A stretch of 64,000 nucleotides of DNA from Bradyrhizobium sp. 164 (GCF_023073715.1 NZ_JADPKA010000029.1:124001-188000); one strand, 5' to 3'. Numbered from the stretch's first letter, positions 44,858-53,266 are shown. Notes: generated by a model not told the origin, from the letters alone. Numbers and translations: made by a program.

Positions 44858-44993
44858 TCCTTCTGTTGCGCTGTTGCGCTGCTGTTGCGCGTAACGTTGC
44901 GGTAACGGCTGTTGCGCTGTTGCGTTACTCCCCACCACCCTAAAGGGGTGGGGGTAACCGCAACGCGTAACGCGACTGACACATGACCAACCC
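44858..44993. promoter_or_regulatory. CTGTTGCG repeats, candidate origin or operator
   Basis: Five copies of CTGTTGCG occur (44863, 44871, 44882, 44909, 44917), interspersed with GTTGCGGTAAC and GCGTTAC. An inverted counterpart GTAACCGCAACG lies at 44954-44965 against CGTTGCGGTAAC at 44895-44906 (11 of 12). It sits between the RepA-like ATPase group and the packaging genes, so it may be the replication origin, a repressor array or a packaging site. Confidence 0.5.
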
Positions 44994-45161
44994 TCAACCT
45001 CTCAACTTGGGTGTTTTACCTGGTGGAGTGATCTTCCAACCCCTTTGCTGTATCAGCTCCAGGGCGGCTCTTACCTGCATGTCTGAGAGCTGACAGAGTG
45101 GCGTATGGTGCTGGAGCATCCGTGCGAGCTCGCTCAATTCGGTGCCGGTGAGATCAGGCAT
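44994..45161 (-). CDS. 55-residue protein downstream of RepA-like gene
   Basis: It reads MPDLTGTELSELARMLQ, then CQLSDMQVRAALELIQQRGW and KITPPGKTPKLRG. The start overlaps the end of the RepA-like gene by 8 bases (45154-45161), so translation is probably coupled. Mostly helical and basic at the end; it could bind DNA. The family is not recognised. Confidence 0.55.
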   Translation of the reverse strand: MPDLTGTELSELARMLQHHTPLCQLSDMQVRAALELIQQRGWKITPPGKTPKLRG

Positions 45162-46377
45162 TATTCACCTTCCATGTGCCGGCGTATTCGCGCACAAGCC
45201 CCTTGTCTCGGAGCTGGGCCTTGACGTTGACGAGAGTGGCCCTCCGGCCGCCTAGACCGTTCTCTCGAGCCTTGGCGTTCCAATCCTCGGTGCTCAGTCC
45301 GGCCGCTCCAGCATCGCGGAGAAGGCGATACATGGCCTCCTGCGTCTCGGTCAGCCTCGCCTCTCTGGGTTTTCGCGCAACTTGCCCAGAAACTTCCTCG
45401 CTGCTGACAATGTTGACCGTGATCGGGTCGCCATCCTCATCGAGGCCGAAGTCGTGAACCTCAGACTTGAACGAGAACAGCGGACCTTCCGGCGCGTCGT
45501 TGGCCTTAGTGATCGTCACCATCTTGATGTCGTCGCCTGAAATTGAAACCATCACATCAACGTCGCCGAGAAGCGCATTAGATCCTCTGGCACCGCGGCT
45601 CTCGTCCTTGCCGGTGTGACCGATCAAGGCGACATGGACGCCGGTAACGCTCTTCACCCGCTGGAGGTTGGCGAAGACGGCTCCCTGATCCTTGGCGCTG
45701 TTCTCGTCACCGCCGCCGGCAGCAATGAGCTTGGCAAAGGTGTCGATTACAATCATCCCGATCTCGGCGGACAAAACCGCGTTGGCGGAGCGAATGGTAT
45801 CGATGACCTTCTTGAAGGCTTCAGGATGAGTTAGGTCGATCGTCTCGCTGGAGACTGCGATAGGCGTTCCCTCCAGCCCCAACAGGCGCTTGTGGGCTCG
45901 CAAACGTCGTTTCACGAGGTCGGAGCGTTCAATGGCGAAGTAGACAACGCCTGCAGCATCCTTATTCCGATGTCCGTGCCAGTCGAGACCGGCGGCGACG
46001 CAAACGGTTGCCTCCGCCAACAATGCGGATTTCATCGCTCCAGGCGGAGCAATCCACGCGGAGGTTTCCCCCCGCGCGAAGATGCCCTTGATCAGCCAAT
46101 CCTTTGCCGGCGCCTCAACGTCCATTTCATCGAACGTGACGAACCGATACCCGGCCATCATGCTGGCCCGGTCTTTCTGGATTACCTTGATGTCGAGTGC
46201 GCGGTTCACATCGGCCGGCAATGGGGTTTCCTGGAGAACCTGATAGGCTCGATCAACGAGCGAGTCCGGGAGCGGCTTGAGCCGCGCCCGAACCGCCATT
46301 GCGCGGTTCGCTGCTTCTTGCCGCTCAATCTCAACGGTCTTGTGGTCATAATCGTCGGGAAATTCCGGCTCAATCAT
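45154..46377 (-). CDS. RepA-like AAA-type ATPase (replication helicase)
   Basis: A 407-residue protein with a RecA-fold ATPase of the RepA/AAA_25 type. It has GETSAWIAPPGAMKSAL (variant Walker A, residues 103-119), the acidic Walker B MIVIDTFAKL (208-217) and LIGHTGKDESRGARGSNALL (251-270), which is typical of hexameric RepA helicases. The C-terminus is a winged-helix-like region (ETQEAMYRLLRDAGAAGLST). It would unwind the element's origin. It overlaps the 90-residue gene by 4 bases (46374-46377) and the 55-residue gene by 8. Confidence 0.85.
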   Translation of the reverse strand: MIEPEFPDDYDHKTVEIERQEAANRAMAVRARLKPLPDSLVDRAYQVLQETPLPADVNRALDIKVIQKDRASMMAGYRFVTFDEMDVEAPAKDWLIKGIFARGETSAWIAPPGAMKSALLAEATVCVAAGLDWHGHRNKDAAGVVYFAIERSDLVKRRLRAHKRLLGLEGTPIAVSSETIDLTHPEAFKKVIDTIRSANAVLSAEIGMIVIDTFAKLIAAGGGDENSAKDQGAVFANLQRVKSVTGVHVALIGHTGKDESRGARGSNALLGDVDVMVSISGDDIKMVTITKANDAPEGPLFSFKSEVHDFGLDEDGDPITVNIVSSEEVSGQVARKPREARLTETQEAMYRLLRDAGAAGLSTEDWNAKARENGLGGRRATLVNVKAQLRDKGLVREYAGTWKVNNA

Positions 46378-46646
46378 TCGGCACCCATCAATTCCGGGTA
46401 AACCAGATCCAACGCGCCCATCTCCTCCAGCTTGTCGTCAACGTCGTCACAGGTCATGTTGCCGGCCTTCAGAGCGATCCCAAGCTTGGTGGCCTCGCTT
46501 TCTAGCCATCGCGCGCGGCTGCACATGAAGCGCAGGCCGGCAAGCTGGAGCATCTTGCGGATTTTCGGGTCAGTGACGGCGAGAGGCCGAGTTTCCGACA
46601 AGTTGCCGGTAACTTGCGCAACTTGCGCAGGTTTGACATGCATCAT
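46374..46646 (-). CDS. 90-residue phage protein, unknown function
   Basis: A protein of helices (MMHVKPAQVAQVTGNLSETR, AVTDPKIRKMLQLAGLRFMC, LEEMGALDLVYPELM) with one free Cys. Its stop overlaps the RepA-like start as ATGA, and its start overlaps the previous gene by 4 bases. It is a coupled member of the replication operon without a recognised domain. Confidence 0.55.
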   Translation of the reverse strand: MMHVKPAQVAQVTGNLSETRPLAVTDPKIRKMLQLAGLRFMCSRARWLESEATKLGIALKAGNMTCDDVDDKLEEMGALDLVYPELMGAE

Positions 46647-46876
46647 GCCGACACCCTCCGCATGAGCCGGCGCCGCTTCCGTTCAACTACGGGCACAATG
46701 GGCTTGCCGAACACGATCGCGGCGAGCTGATACGCAAACGCGCGCTCCGCCACGGGATCAGCTTGAATTGGAGGGAGATCGGCGATAGATTCAGAAGTGA
46801 TCGAAGCGCCCGCTAGATCATCAATCTGAACCCCGCGCGCCGCCAGCGTTGCGGGGTTTCCTTTGGGGATCTGCAT
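46643..46876 (-). CDS. 77-residue phage protein, unknown function
   Basis: It starts at ATG 46876 (MQIPKGNPATLAARGVQIDD) and has a helix (VAERAFAYQLAAIVFGKPIV) and a basic end (VERKRRRLMRRVSA). The ATG overlaps the AlpA stop (TGATG). It is part of the alpA-to-RepA operon. The basic C-terminus might bind DNA. No family is recognised. Confidence 0.55.
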   Translation of the reverse strand: MQIPKGNPATLAARGVQIDDLAGASITSESIADLPPIQADPVAERAFAYQLAAIVFGKPIVPVVERKRRRLMRRVSA

Positions 46877-47091
46877 CAGGCGGCAACCTCCGCCGCCGGC
46901 TTCCACTCGCCGCGTTGCCAAGCGATCACTTCATCCTCCCACCAAACGACGGCTTGGCCGTTCGGGTCGAGCTTGTGCGGCTTGGGGAAAACTTTTTCGA
47001 CGTTCATCTTGCGATAGAGCGTCGGTACTGACCAACCCGTGGCCTCCAGAACGCGGGGCCGGCGAATTGCCTTGCGTAGCGCTGTCGTCAT
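46876..47091 (-). CDS. AlpA-family transcriptional regulator
   Basis: A 71-residue winged-helix/excisionase-type protein: RRPRVLEATGWSVPTLYRKM (helix-turn-helix, residues 11-30), then NVEKVFPKPHKLDPNGQAVV and WWEDEVIAWQRGEW. The FPKPxKLxPNGQAVxWxExEV pattern is the AlpA family signature. AlpA activates excision or replication genes of islands. It heads a coupled operon (alpA, 77-residue, 90-residue, RepA-like). An inverted repeat and two direct repeats lie upstream. Confidence 0.9.
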   Translation of the reverse strand: MTTALRKAIRRPRVLEATGWSVPTLYRKMNVEKVFPKPHKLDPNGQAVVWWEDEVIAWQRGEWKPAAEVAA

Positions 47092-47106
47092 TTAGGTGCT
47101 CCGTGC

Positions 47107-47130
47107 GTTCTTGGGACTATCCTCAAGAAC
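47107..47130. promoter_or_regulatory. Inverted repeat upstream of alpA
   Basis: GTTCTTG (47107-47113) and CAAGAAC (47124-47130) around 10 bases, 15 bases before the AlpA start. It suits an operator or leader hairpin for the alpA operon. The direct repeats at 47179-47210 lie farther upstream. Confidence 0.45.
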
Positions 47131-47178
47131 GTGGGCACCTAGTTATACCGATCGGACTCGCGACAGAATCGAAAGGTC

Positions 47179-47210
47179 GGGACACTAATTCCGATCTTGG
47201 GACACTAATT
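47179..47210. repeat. GGGACACTAATT direct repeats upstream of alpA
   Basis: The 12-base motif GGGACACTAATT recurs at 47179-47190 and 47199-47210, 20 bases apart (about two helix turns). The second copy overlaps the stop codon of the 89-residue gene. The spacing on one face of the helix fits a regulator site in the alpA promoter region. Confidence 0.5.
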
Positions 47211-47478
47211 ATTTTCGACGGAAGGGTAGCACTTTCGCGCTCGGGCGCTTGGATGCGTGCTGCACCTTCACGAGCTTGTTGATAACTCGCCGTATCCGCT
47301 TCTCATGTGAGGCTGTTGTTGCCTTGCTGTCGAGCGCATAGCCGCGGTTGCGAATGGCATCATTGATGATGCTTGCTAATGAGCGTCCCGTCGTGTCGCT
47401 CAAATATTCGACGATGATAAGGGCGTCCGGCCCGTCGATCATTTCGTCCATCGGCCGTCCAGGTCCACGGATGCTCAT
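47209..47478 (-). CDS. 89-residue protein coupled to integrase
   Basis: It starts at ATG 47478, overlapping the integrase stop (ATGA). The sequence MSIRGPGRPMDEMIDGPDAL is followed by IIVEYLSDTTGRSLASIIND, AIRNRGYALDSKATTASHEK and a basic end (KVQHASKRPSAKVLPFRRK). It may be a ribbon-helix-helix-like DNA binder, for example an excision or transcription factor. It is next to int, before alpA. Confidence 0.65.
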   Translation of the reverse strand: MSIRGPGRPMDEMIDGPDALIIVEYLSDTTGRSLASIINDAIRNRGYALDSKATTASHEKRIRRVINKLVKVQHASKRPSAKVLPFRRK

Positions 47479-48758
47479 CGACGTGCTCCAATAGCCACTA
47501 CATTGTCGCCTACCGGCGCCTTGCTTTCGCAGTAGTTCGCCCAGTCTTCCATCAGCCGACGGCGCTTCTCGAACATGTCGCCACGGCGATAGGCCGCCTC
47601 GACCTTGTTTGAGACCGTGTGCGCCATCGCCATTTCGCTCAGTTCGTTGGCGTAGGAGGTCTGTTCCGACGCCCAATCCTTGAACGTGCTGCGGAAGCCG
47701 TGAACGGTGGCGACATCGCCGCTATAGCCCATCTCCTTGAGCGTTTCGGCCATCGCCATGTTGCTGAGCCCTTCGCCTTCCTTAGCACCGGGGAAAATGT
47801 ACTCGCCCTCTCGGGGGAGATCCTGCAGGATCGCCAGCGCGCGATCGGAGAGGGGGATAACGTGGTCAGGACGGCGCCGGCCCTTCTTTCCCTTGAGCAT
47901 GGCGCCCGGGATGGTCCATTTCTTCTCAGCTTCGTTGATTTGGTCCCAACGTGCGCCGATCGTGTTGGCCGTGCGGGTTACGTTCAGAACCGTAAACTCC
48001 AGAGCTCGCGCGCTGATGCCGTCACGCTTGCGAAGCTTCACCATGAAGCCGGGCAGTTGCTTGTAGGGCAGGGCGGCGAAGTGCTCCACCGGGGAGACCT
48101 GCGTCTTACGGGGTAAGAGCTGGTCCAGGTGCCCAACCCAGCGGGCCGGGTTCTCGCCATCCCGCAGACCGATCGCCTTCGCCCGATCCAGTATCTTCTC
48201 AATCCGGCCGCGAACTCGGCTGGCGGTCTCGGTCTTGGTTGTCCAGATTGGCTCGAGAATTTTCATGATGTGGTTGCGGTCGACCAGCGCCACCGGCAGC
48301 GAGCCGATAACCGGGTAGGCGTAGGCCTCAAGAGTAGCAGTCCACTGGCTGGCATGCTTAGAACTCTTCCAGCCGGACTGATGGGCCTTGATGTAGGCCT
48401 CCGCACACTGCTTGAAGGTCGTCGCCTTGGCCTTCGCGGTTTCCCGCTCCACTGCCAGCGCATTTTTGCGGGCCTTCCGCTCCTCGATCGGGTCGAAGCC
48501 ATCAACAACCAGCAGCCGCTTCGCCTGGGCCAGCTTGCGGGCGTCCTTGAGGCTTACCTGATCGATATCGCCCAAGCCCATCTTCCGAGCCCGGCCGCGG
48601 ATCATGAACCGGAAGATCCACGACTTCGTAGGGCTCTCGCCCTCGGTGTTGGATGGGCTGACCTGAAGGTAAAGGCCGTTCCCGTCGCCATATAGGCCCG
48701 GCTTGATATCGGTTTTCCTGATCCACTTGTCCGAAAGCTGATTGACCGGCCGCCCCAT
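47475..48758 (-). CDS. int: Tyrosine integrase (P4-type)
   Basis: A 427-residue site-specific recombinase with an N-terminal DUF4102 arm domain (YGDGNGLYLQVSPS, then KSWIFRFMIRGRARKMGLGD), a central SAM-like core-binding domain (about residues 115-205) and the catalytic domain. The catalytic residues are Arg262 in TRTANTIGARW, His353 and Arg356 in HGFRSTF, His380, and Tyr390 in NKVEAAYRRGD. It integrates the element at the tRNA-Ser 3' end. It lies beside attR and is transcribed into the element. Confidence 0.95.
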   Translation of the reverse strand: MGRPVNQLSDKWIRKTDIKPGLYGDGNGLYLQVSPSNTEGESPTKSWIFRFMIRGRARKMGLGDIDQVSLKDARKLAQAKRLLVVDGFDPIEERKARKNALAVERETAKAKATTFKQCAEAYIKAHQSGWKSSKHASQWTATLEAYAYPVIGSLPVALVDRNHIMKILEPIWTTKTETASRVRGRIEKILDRAKAIGLRDGENPARWVGHLDQLLPRKTQVSPVEHFAALPYKQLPGFMVKLRKRDGISARALEFTVLNVTRTANTIGARWDQINEAEKKWTIPGAMLKGKKGRRRPDHVIPLSDRALAILQDLPREGEYIFPGAKEGEGLSNMAMAETLKEMGYSGDVATVHGFRSTFKDWASEQTSYANELSEMAMAHTVSNKVEAAYRRGDMFEKRRRLMEDWANYCESKAPVGDNVVAIGARR

Positions 48759-49197
48759 GGTCCCCTCCGTGTACGGATAAAGCTACGTACAAAACAGAAT
48801 GAGAACCTACGATAAGTTGTGATAGCTGTCTAGACTCCTTGACGAGAATTTCTACAGGATTCAAAGTAGGTTGCGATAACGCCTGAGAGCTCATGAGAGT
48901 AGGAAAATGATCCCTCCGTCTCCGCCAGCCGAGCTGTACTGATCTTCAATATCCCCCGCGCCCGCCCCTAGAATACTGCCGCCTCTACGGCGGGTGTCGC
49001 CGTGACCGCATGGCGCTATCGCAGAAACTGTAACCAGGACAGTATGTTGCGAGAGGGAAGGCGGCTAACCGGAGTTAAGGCCAAGGGAGCCAAGCTCAGG
49101 ACGCCGCCATCCAGCTGATCTGGAACAAGATTCGGGCATCGACCCGCGCACGGCGACCAGATACGGCGGGCATGCTTTCACCCGAAAGATGGCGCGG
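48759..49197. other. Right end of the island and intergenic flank
   Basis: About 440 bases with no supported gene. It holds attR (48910-48927), likely integrase-binding sequences before it (48780-48908, relatively AT-rich), and chromosomal DNA after it up to the transglycosylase gene. Confidence 0.45.
48910..48927 (+). repeat. attR: copy of the tRNA-Ser 3' end
   Basis: An exact 18 bp copy of attL (33026-33043). The flanking bases differ on both sides. Together they mark the ends of the 15.9 kb element. Confidence 0.9.
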
Positions 49198-51717
49198 CTA
49201 TTCCACGCTGCCGGTGCCGCGGCGCAGGTCGGCCTCGATCTGCAACCGGGTGCCGCCGCCGAAGCGGGCGCGGTAGACCTGAAGGTTTTCCATGATCCGC
49301 TGCACGTAATTGCGCGTCTCGGAGAACGGAATCAGCTCCACCCAATCGACCGCGTCAACTTTCGGATCGCGTGGATCGCCGTAGCGCTCGACCCATTTCT
49401 TCACGCTGCCGCGACCGGCATTGTAGGCGGCAAAGGTCATGATGTAGGAGCCGCGATAATCCTCGAGCAGCCCACCGAGTTCGGCCGAGCCGAGCGTGGC
49501 GTTGTAGACCGAATCGTTCTTCAGCCGGGACAGGTCGTAAGTCGCGCCGTGGCGTTTGCAAACGTAGCGCGCGGCGTCCGGCGTCACCTGCATCAGCCCG
49601 TAGGCCTGCGCCGGCGAGACCACCGACGGATTGAACGCGCTCTCCTGTCGCGCGATCGCATAGACGATGCTGCGCTCGACCTCGGGCCCGATCGGCGTGA
49701 ACTGCGGAATGCCGTTGACGGGATAGGCGTAGAAGTCGAACGGCAGGCCGCGATTGAGTGCGGCCTTGCCGAGCAGCAGCATGCCGCGCGCGTCGCCGTA
49801 GCGCTGGGTGAGCTCGCCAAGGCCGGCAAGCGCTTCGGGATCGCCGTTCTCGCCCATGTCGGCGAGCAACGGCACTGCTATCTCACGCTCGTCAAGCTCG
49901 TAGAGCAGTTGCGCGGCGCGCACGATCTCGAGCCGCTCGGCGCCGCGGCCCCGCGGCTGACTGTGGAGCTCGATCTGGGGCAGTCCGAGTTTTGCGCGCG
50001 CGAGCTGGCCGTAATAGCTGGTCGACTGCTCGGCTGCGCGGGCATAGGCGTTGCGCGCCTCCTGCTGGCGGCCCATCGCTTCCGCGGCGCGGCCCTGCCA
50101 ATAGCCGGCGCGCGCTAGCGTCGTCGGATTGACGCTGCCGACCCCGATGCGGGCGAAATGCTGGGCGGCGGTCGCGGGATCGTTGAGGAAGCGGAGTGCG
50201 ATCCAGCCCGCTGTAAATTCCTGCTCGGTCTTGTAGATGTCGCGCGAGGGCAGGGCGGCATCGCGCGCGATCAGATAGGCGCTGCGGAATTCCTCGGTGT
50301 CGATCATCTTGCGCGCCAGGAGGCGCCGCTCGATCCACCATTCGTCGAGATTGTAGAGCCGGTTCGGATCCTTCGGCGCCGACAGCATGAGCTGCGCCGC
50401 TTCGGCAAACTTCTCCTCGCGGCGCAGGAGCTGGATCTTGCTGAAGACGAAGCCGGGATCGTTGTGCAGCTCACGCGGCACGGCGTCGAGCAGCGCGCGC
50501 GCGTTCGGCGCCTTCTTGACGGCGGCGATGCGAGCCTTGGCGAGCGCGACATAGCCGGCGCCAAGGCGCTTGGCGGCGCGCAGCGCGGCCTCGTTCTCGC
50601 TGCCGTAGAGCAAAGTGTCCATCCGCGCCTTCTGATCGCCTGGCGTCAGCAGGGCGCCGAACTGGTCGAGCGCGTTGTTCTCGGTGTCCTCCGACATCGG
50701 ATCGCTGCGCCAGGCGTCGCGCACCAGCCGCTCGGCGTTGGCGCGGTCGCCGCGCGCCAGCATCGCCTTGGCGAGCGTGAAGCGGCCCTTGGCGGAGATC
50801 GGCGACTCATTCTCGAACCACGACCACGCAACTGAATCGTCGCGCCTGTCGTCCCACATCGCGGCCTCCAGGCGCCGGCGGAGGAAAGTCTGCGACGGCC
50901 AGCTCGGATTGGCGGACAGGAAGGCGCGGTAGCGCTCCACGGTCGCGCCATTGTCCTCGCTGCGCAGGATGATCCATTCCGCGAGCTTTCGCGCGACGGG
51001 ATCCAAGATCGAAGCTGCATAATTGGTGGCATCGCCCGCCTTGCGCTTGCGCACGAGCTCGATGACGGTCTCCAGCGTGTCCTTGTCGGCCTGCGAGGTC
51101 GACGACGTTGCGGCGACCGCAGCCGGTATGACCGGCTTGCGCGGCGCTGCATGCTGGCGGGTCGCAGGAGCCAGCACGGGAGCTGCGACGGGTTTGGCCG
51201 CGGCCGGGGCGGCCGGTCTGACGGTGGCCGTTGAAGCCGGGGCGGGTGCGGTTTTGGGCGGCGCGCCGTTGGCGGCCGGTTTTGATGCTGGCGCGGGGGG
51301 AGCTGTCGCGGGCTTGGATGCTGCCGCGGGCTTGGACGCTGCCGTGGGATTGGGCGCTGCCGCGGGTTTTGGCCTGTCCTTCGCGGGTTCCTTGCCGGCG
51401 TTCGTCCCAGCGTCCTTGGCAGATTTCTTCGCGGTATCTTTCGCCGGGGCGCTGGCGGCACCCTTGCTGGCCCCCTTGGCCGTATCCTTCGAAGTTGCCT
51501 TGCCGGTTCCCTTGGACGAGTCCTTGGCGGCTGGCTTCGCGGAATTCTTAGCCTCGTCCGCAGTCGTCTCGTTGGACTTGTCATTGGACTTGGCCAAGGC
51601 AGCACAGCCGACCGACAGCCCTGCCATCAGGCACACGACCAGACCGGTGGATCGCCATGCGGCACGAGGGAGGGAGGTCACGGCGTTTCGTCGCCCCGAA
51701 TCAGTCAAGTGGCCCAA
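49198..51717 (-). CDS. slt: Soluble lytic murein transglycosylase
   Basis: An 839-residue exported protein. The N-terminal signal-like region contains LVVCLMAGLSVGCAALA. About 150 Ala/Lys/Pro-rich low-complexity residues follow. Then come helical superhelix repeats (TPR-like, 220-660) and a C-terminal Slt domain with RQESAFNPSVVSPAQAYGLM (catalytic Glu), DYRGSYIMTFAAYNAGRGSV and ETRNYVQRIMENLQVYR. It cleaves peptidoglycan glycan strands to anhydromuropeptides. The start could also be downstream Mets. It is the first chromosomal gene right of the island and diverges from dapA. Confidence 0.93.
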   Translation of the reverse strand: MGHLTDSGRRNAVTSLPRAAWRSTGLVVCLMAGLSVGCAALAKSNDKSNETTADEAKNSAKPAAKDSSKGTGKATSKDTAKGASKGAASAPAKDTAKKSAKDAGTNAGKEPAKDRPKPAAAPNPTAASKPAAASKPATAPPAPASKPAANGAPPKTAPAPASTATVRPAAPAAAKPVAAPVLAPATRQHAAPRKPVIPAAVAATSSTSQADKDTLETVIELVRKRKAGDATNYAASILDPVARKLAEWIILRSEDNGATVERYRAFLSANPSWPSQTFLRRRLEAAMWDDRRDDSVAWSWFENESPISAKGRFTLAKAMLARGDRANAERLVRDAWRSDPMSEDTENNALDQFGALLTPGDQKARMDTLLYGSENEAALRAAKRLGAGYVALAKARIAAVKKAPNARALLDAVPRELHNDPGFVFSKIQLLRREEKFAEAAQLMLSAPKDPNRLYNLDEWWIERRLLARKMIDTEEFRSAYLIARDAALPSRDIYKTEQEFTAGWIALRFLNDPATAAQHFARIGVGSVNPTTLARAGYWQGRAAEAMGRQQEARNAYARAAEQSTSYYGQLARAKLGLPQIELHSQPRGRGAERLEIVRAAQLLYELDEREIAVPLLADMGENGDPEALAGLGELTQRYGDARGMLLLGKAALNRGLPFDFYAYPVNGIPQFTPIGPEVERSIVYAIARQESAFNPSVVSPAQAYGLMQVTPDAARYVCKRHGATYDLSRLKNDSVYNATLGSAELGGLLEDYRGSYIMTFAAYNAGRGSVKKWVERYGDPRDPKVDAVDWVELIPFSETRNYVQRIMENLQVYRARFGGGTRLQIEADLRRGTGSVE

Positions 51718-51906
51718 GATCTAGCTGAATTTGATTGAATATGCGGACAAAATACCAACAGCCGCTTACCTCGGGCCGATTTGCACCATCACCGCGGCAA
51801 AATCGCGGCCTAAACGGTGAGTCACACGCGGCGGGCCTTTTACCGGCCGGACAGACCCGATATGAATGGGCCTTGCTCAAGAGATCGCCGCGTACGGAGG
51901 AAGTCC

Positions 51907-52797
51907 ATGGCAGCCAAGACGAAATTCCGGGGGTCGTTCACCGCCTTGGTCACGCCGTTCAAGAACGGCTCGCTGGACGAGGCGGCGTTCCGCTCCCTGG
52001 TGAATTGGCAGATTTCAGAGGGCACCAACGGCCTGGTCCCGGTCGGCACCACCGGCGAGAGCCCGACGCTCAGCCACGACGAGCACAAGAAGGTCGTCGA
52101 ATGGTGCATCGCTGAAGCCAAGGGCCGCGTGCCGGTGATCGCGGGCGCCGGCTCCAACTCGACCAAAGAGGCCATCGAACTCTCCCAGCACGCCGAGAAG
52201 GCGGGCGCCGATGCCGTGCTGGTCGTCACGCCCTACTACAACAAGCCGACCCAGGAAGGCATGTATCAGCACTTCAAGGCGATCAACGACGCGATCGGCA
52301 TCCCCATCATCATCTACAACATTCCGCCGCGCTCGGTGATCGACATGTCGGTCGACACCATGAAGCGCTTGTGGGAGCTCAACAACATCGCCGGCGTGAA
52401 GGACGCCACCGCCAGCATGGTCCGCGTGTCGCAGCAGCGCGCGGCGATGGGCGAGGATTTCAATCAGCTCTCCGGCGAGGACGCAACCATCCTCGGCTAC
52501 ATGGCCCATGGCGGCCACGGCTGCATCTCGGTGACCTCGAACGTCGCGCCGCGCTTGTGTTCGGAGTTCCACGTCGCCTGGCAGAAGGGCGACCATGCCA
52601 CCGCCTTGAAGCTGCATGACAAGCTGATGCCGCTGCACAACAACCTTTTCATCGAGAGCAATCCTGCGCCGATCAAATACGCGATGTCGCTGCTCGGCAA
52701 GCTGGACGAGACGCTGCGGCTCCCGATGGTGCCGGTCTCCGAGCCGACCCGCGTTGCCGTGCGCAGCGCGATGGTGCACGCGGGCCTGATCAACTGA
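51907..52797 (+). CDS. dapA: 4-hydroxy-tetrahydrodipicolinate synthase
   Basis: A 296-residue TIM-barrel enzyme of lysine/diaminopimelate synthesis, condensing pyruvate with aspartate semialdehyde. It has [43 protein letters not shown], the catalytic Tyr in [10 protein letters not shown] (Tyr137) and the Schiff-base Lys in [10 protein letters not shown] (Lys165). GGAGG precedes ATG 51907 at a proper distance. An in-frame upstream extension has no family support. It is followed by mscL and smpB. Confidence 0.96.
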   Translation: MAAKTKFRGSFTALVTPFKNGSLDEAAFRSLVNWQISEGTNGLVPVGTTGESPTLSHDEHKKVVEWCIAEAKGRVPVIAGAGSNSTKEAIELSQHAEKAGADAVLVVTPYYNKPTQEGMYQHFKAINDAIGIPIIIYNIPPRSVIDMSVDTMKRLWELNNIAGVKDATASMVRVSQQRAAMGEDFNQLSGEDATILGYMAHGGHGCISVTSNVAPRLCSEFHVAWQKGDHATALKLHDKLMPLHNNLFIESNPAPIKYAMSLLGKLDETLRLPMVPVSEPTRVAVRSAMVHAGLIN

Positions 52798-52822
52798 CGC
52801 GTTGGCCTTCGGGGAGCCTTTC

Positions 52823-53266
52823 ATGAGCGTCGAGGAAAAGGGCACGCGTATGCTCAAGGAGTTCCGCGAGTTCGCCATGAAGGGGAACGTCGTCGATCTC
52901 GCGGTCGGCGTCATCATCGGCGCGGCCTTCGGTGCCATCGTCAACTCGCTGGTCGGCGATGTCATCATGCCGATCATCGGCGCCGTCACCGGCGGACTCG
53001 ACTTCTCGAACTACTTCACCCCCTTGTCGGCGAAGGTCACAGCCACCAACTTAGCCGATGCAAAAAAGCAAGGCGCCGTACTTGCTTGGGGCAGCTTTCT
53101 CACGCTGACGATCAACTTCATCATCATCGCCTTCGTGCTCTTCCTGGTGATCCGCGCCATGAATACCTTGAAGCGCAAAGAGGAGGCGGCACCTGCCGCT
53201 CCGCCGAAGCCGTCGGCCGAGGTCGAGCTGCTGACCGAGATCCGTGATCTCCTCAAGAAGTCTTGA
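52823..53266 (+). CDS. mscL: Large-conductance mechanosensitive channel
   Basis: A 147-residue MscL. The first helix is in [20 protein letters not shown], with the gate region [20 protein letters not shown]; the second helix ([20 protein letters not shown]) and a cytoplasmic acidic helix ([20 protein letters not shown]) follow. It opens under membrane tension to release solutes during hypo-osmotic shock. ATG 52823 follows GGGGAG; ATG 52850 is an alternative. Gene length is normal. Confidence 0.96.
   Translation: MSVEEKGTRMLKEFREFAMKGNVVDLAVGVIIGAAFGAIVNSLVGDVIMPIIGAVTGGLDFSNYFTPLSAKVTATNLADAKKQGAVLAWGSFLTLTINFIIIAFVLFLVIRAMNTLKRKEEAAPAAPPKPSAEVELLTEIRDLLKKS

Larger units (their letters stand above)
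33026..48927. mobile_element. tRNA-Ser-integrated prophage or phage-satellite island
   Basis: The element lies between 18 bp direct repeats of the tRNA-Ser 3' end. It has a tyrosine integrase (minus strand, beside attR) and a long leftward gene series: AlpA regulator, RepA-like ATPase, DUF5681 protein, tail-collar and tail-spike genes, possible scaffold, and terminase large subunit. No portal, capsid, protease, tail tube or lysis gene is visible. Gene lengths are short and stop/start overlaps frequent, as in phages. It is either a decayed prophage or a satellite that borrows a helper's virion proteins. Confidence 0.9.

Noticed and set aside
44863..44924. CRISPR-like appearance of the CTGTTGCG repeats
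   Set aside because: Units are 8 bases with no unique spacers of CRISPR length, and no cas genes are nearby. Iterons or a binding array fit better.
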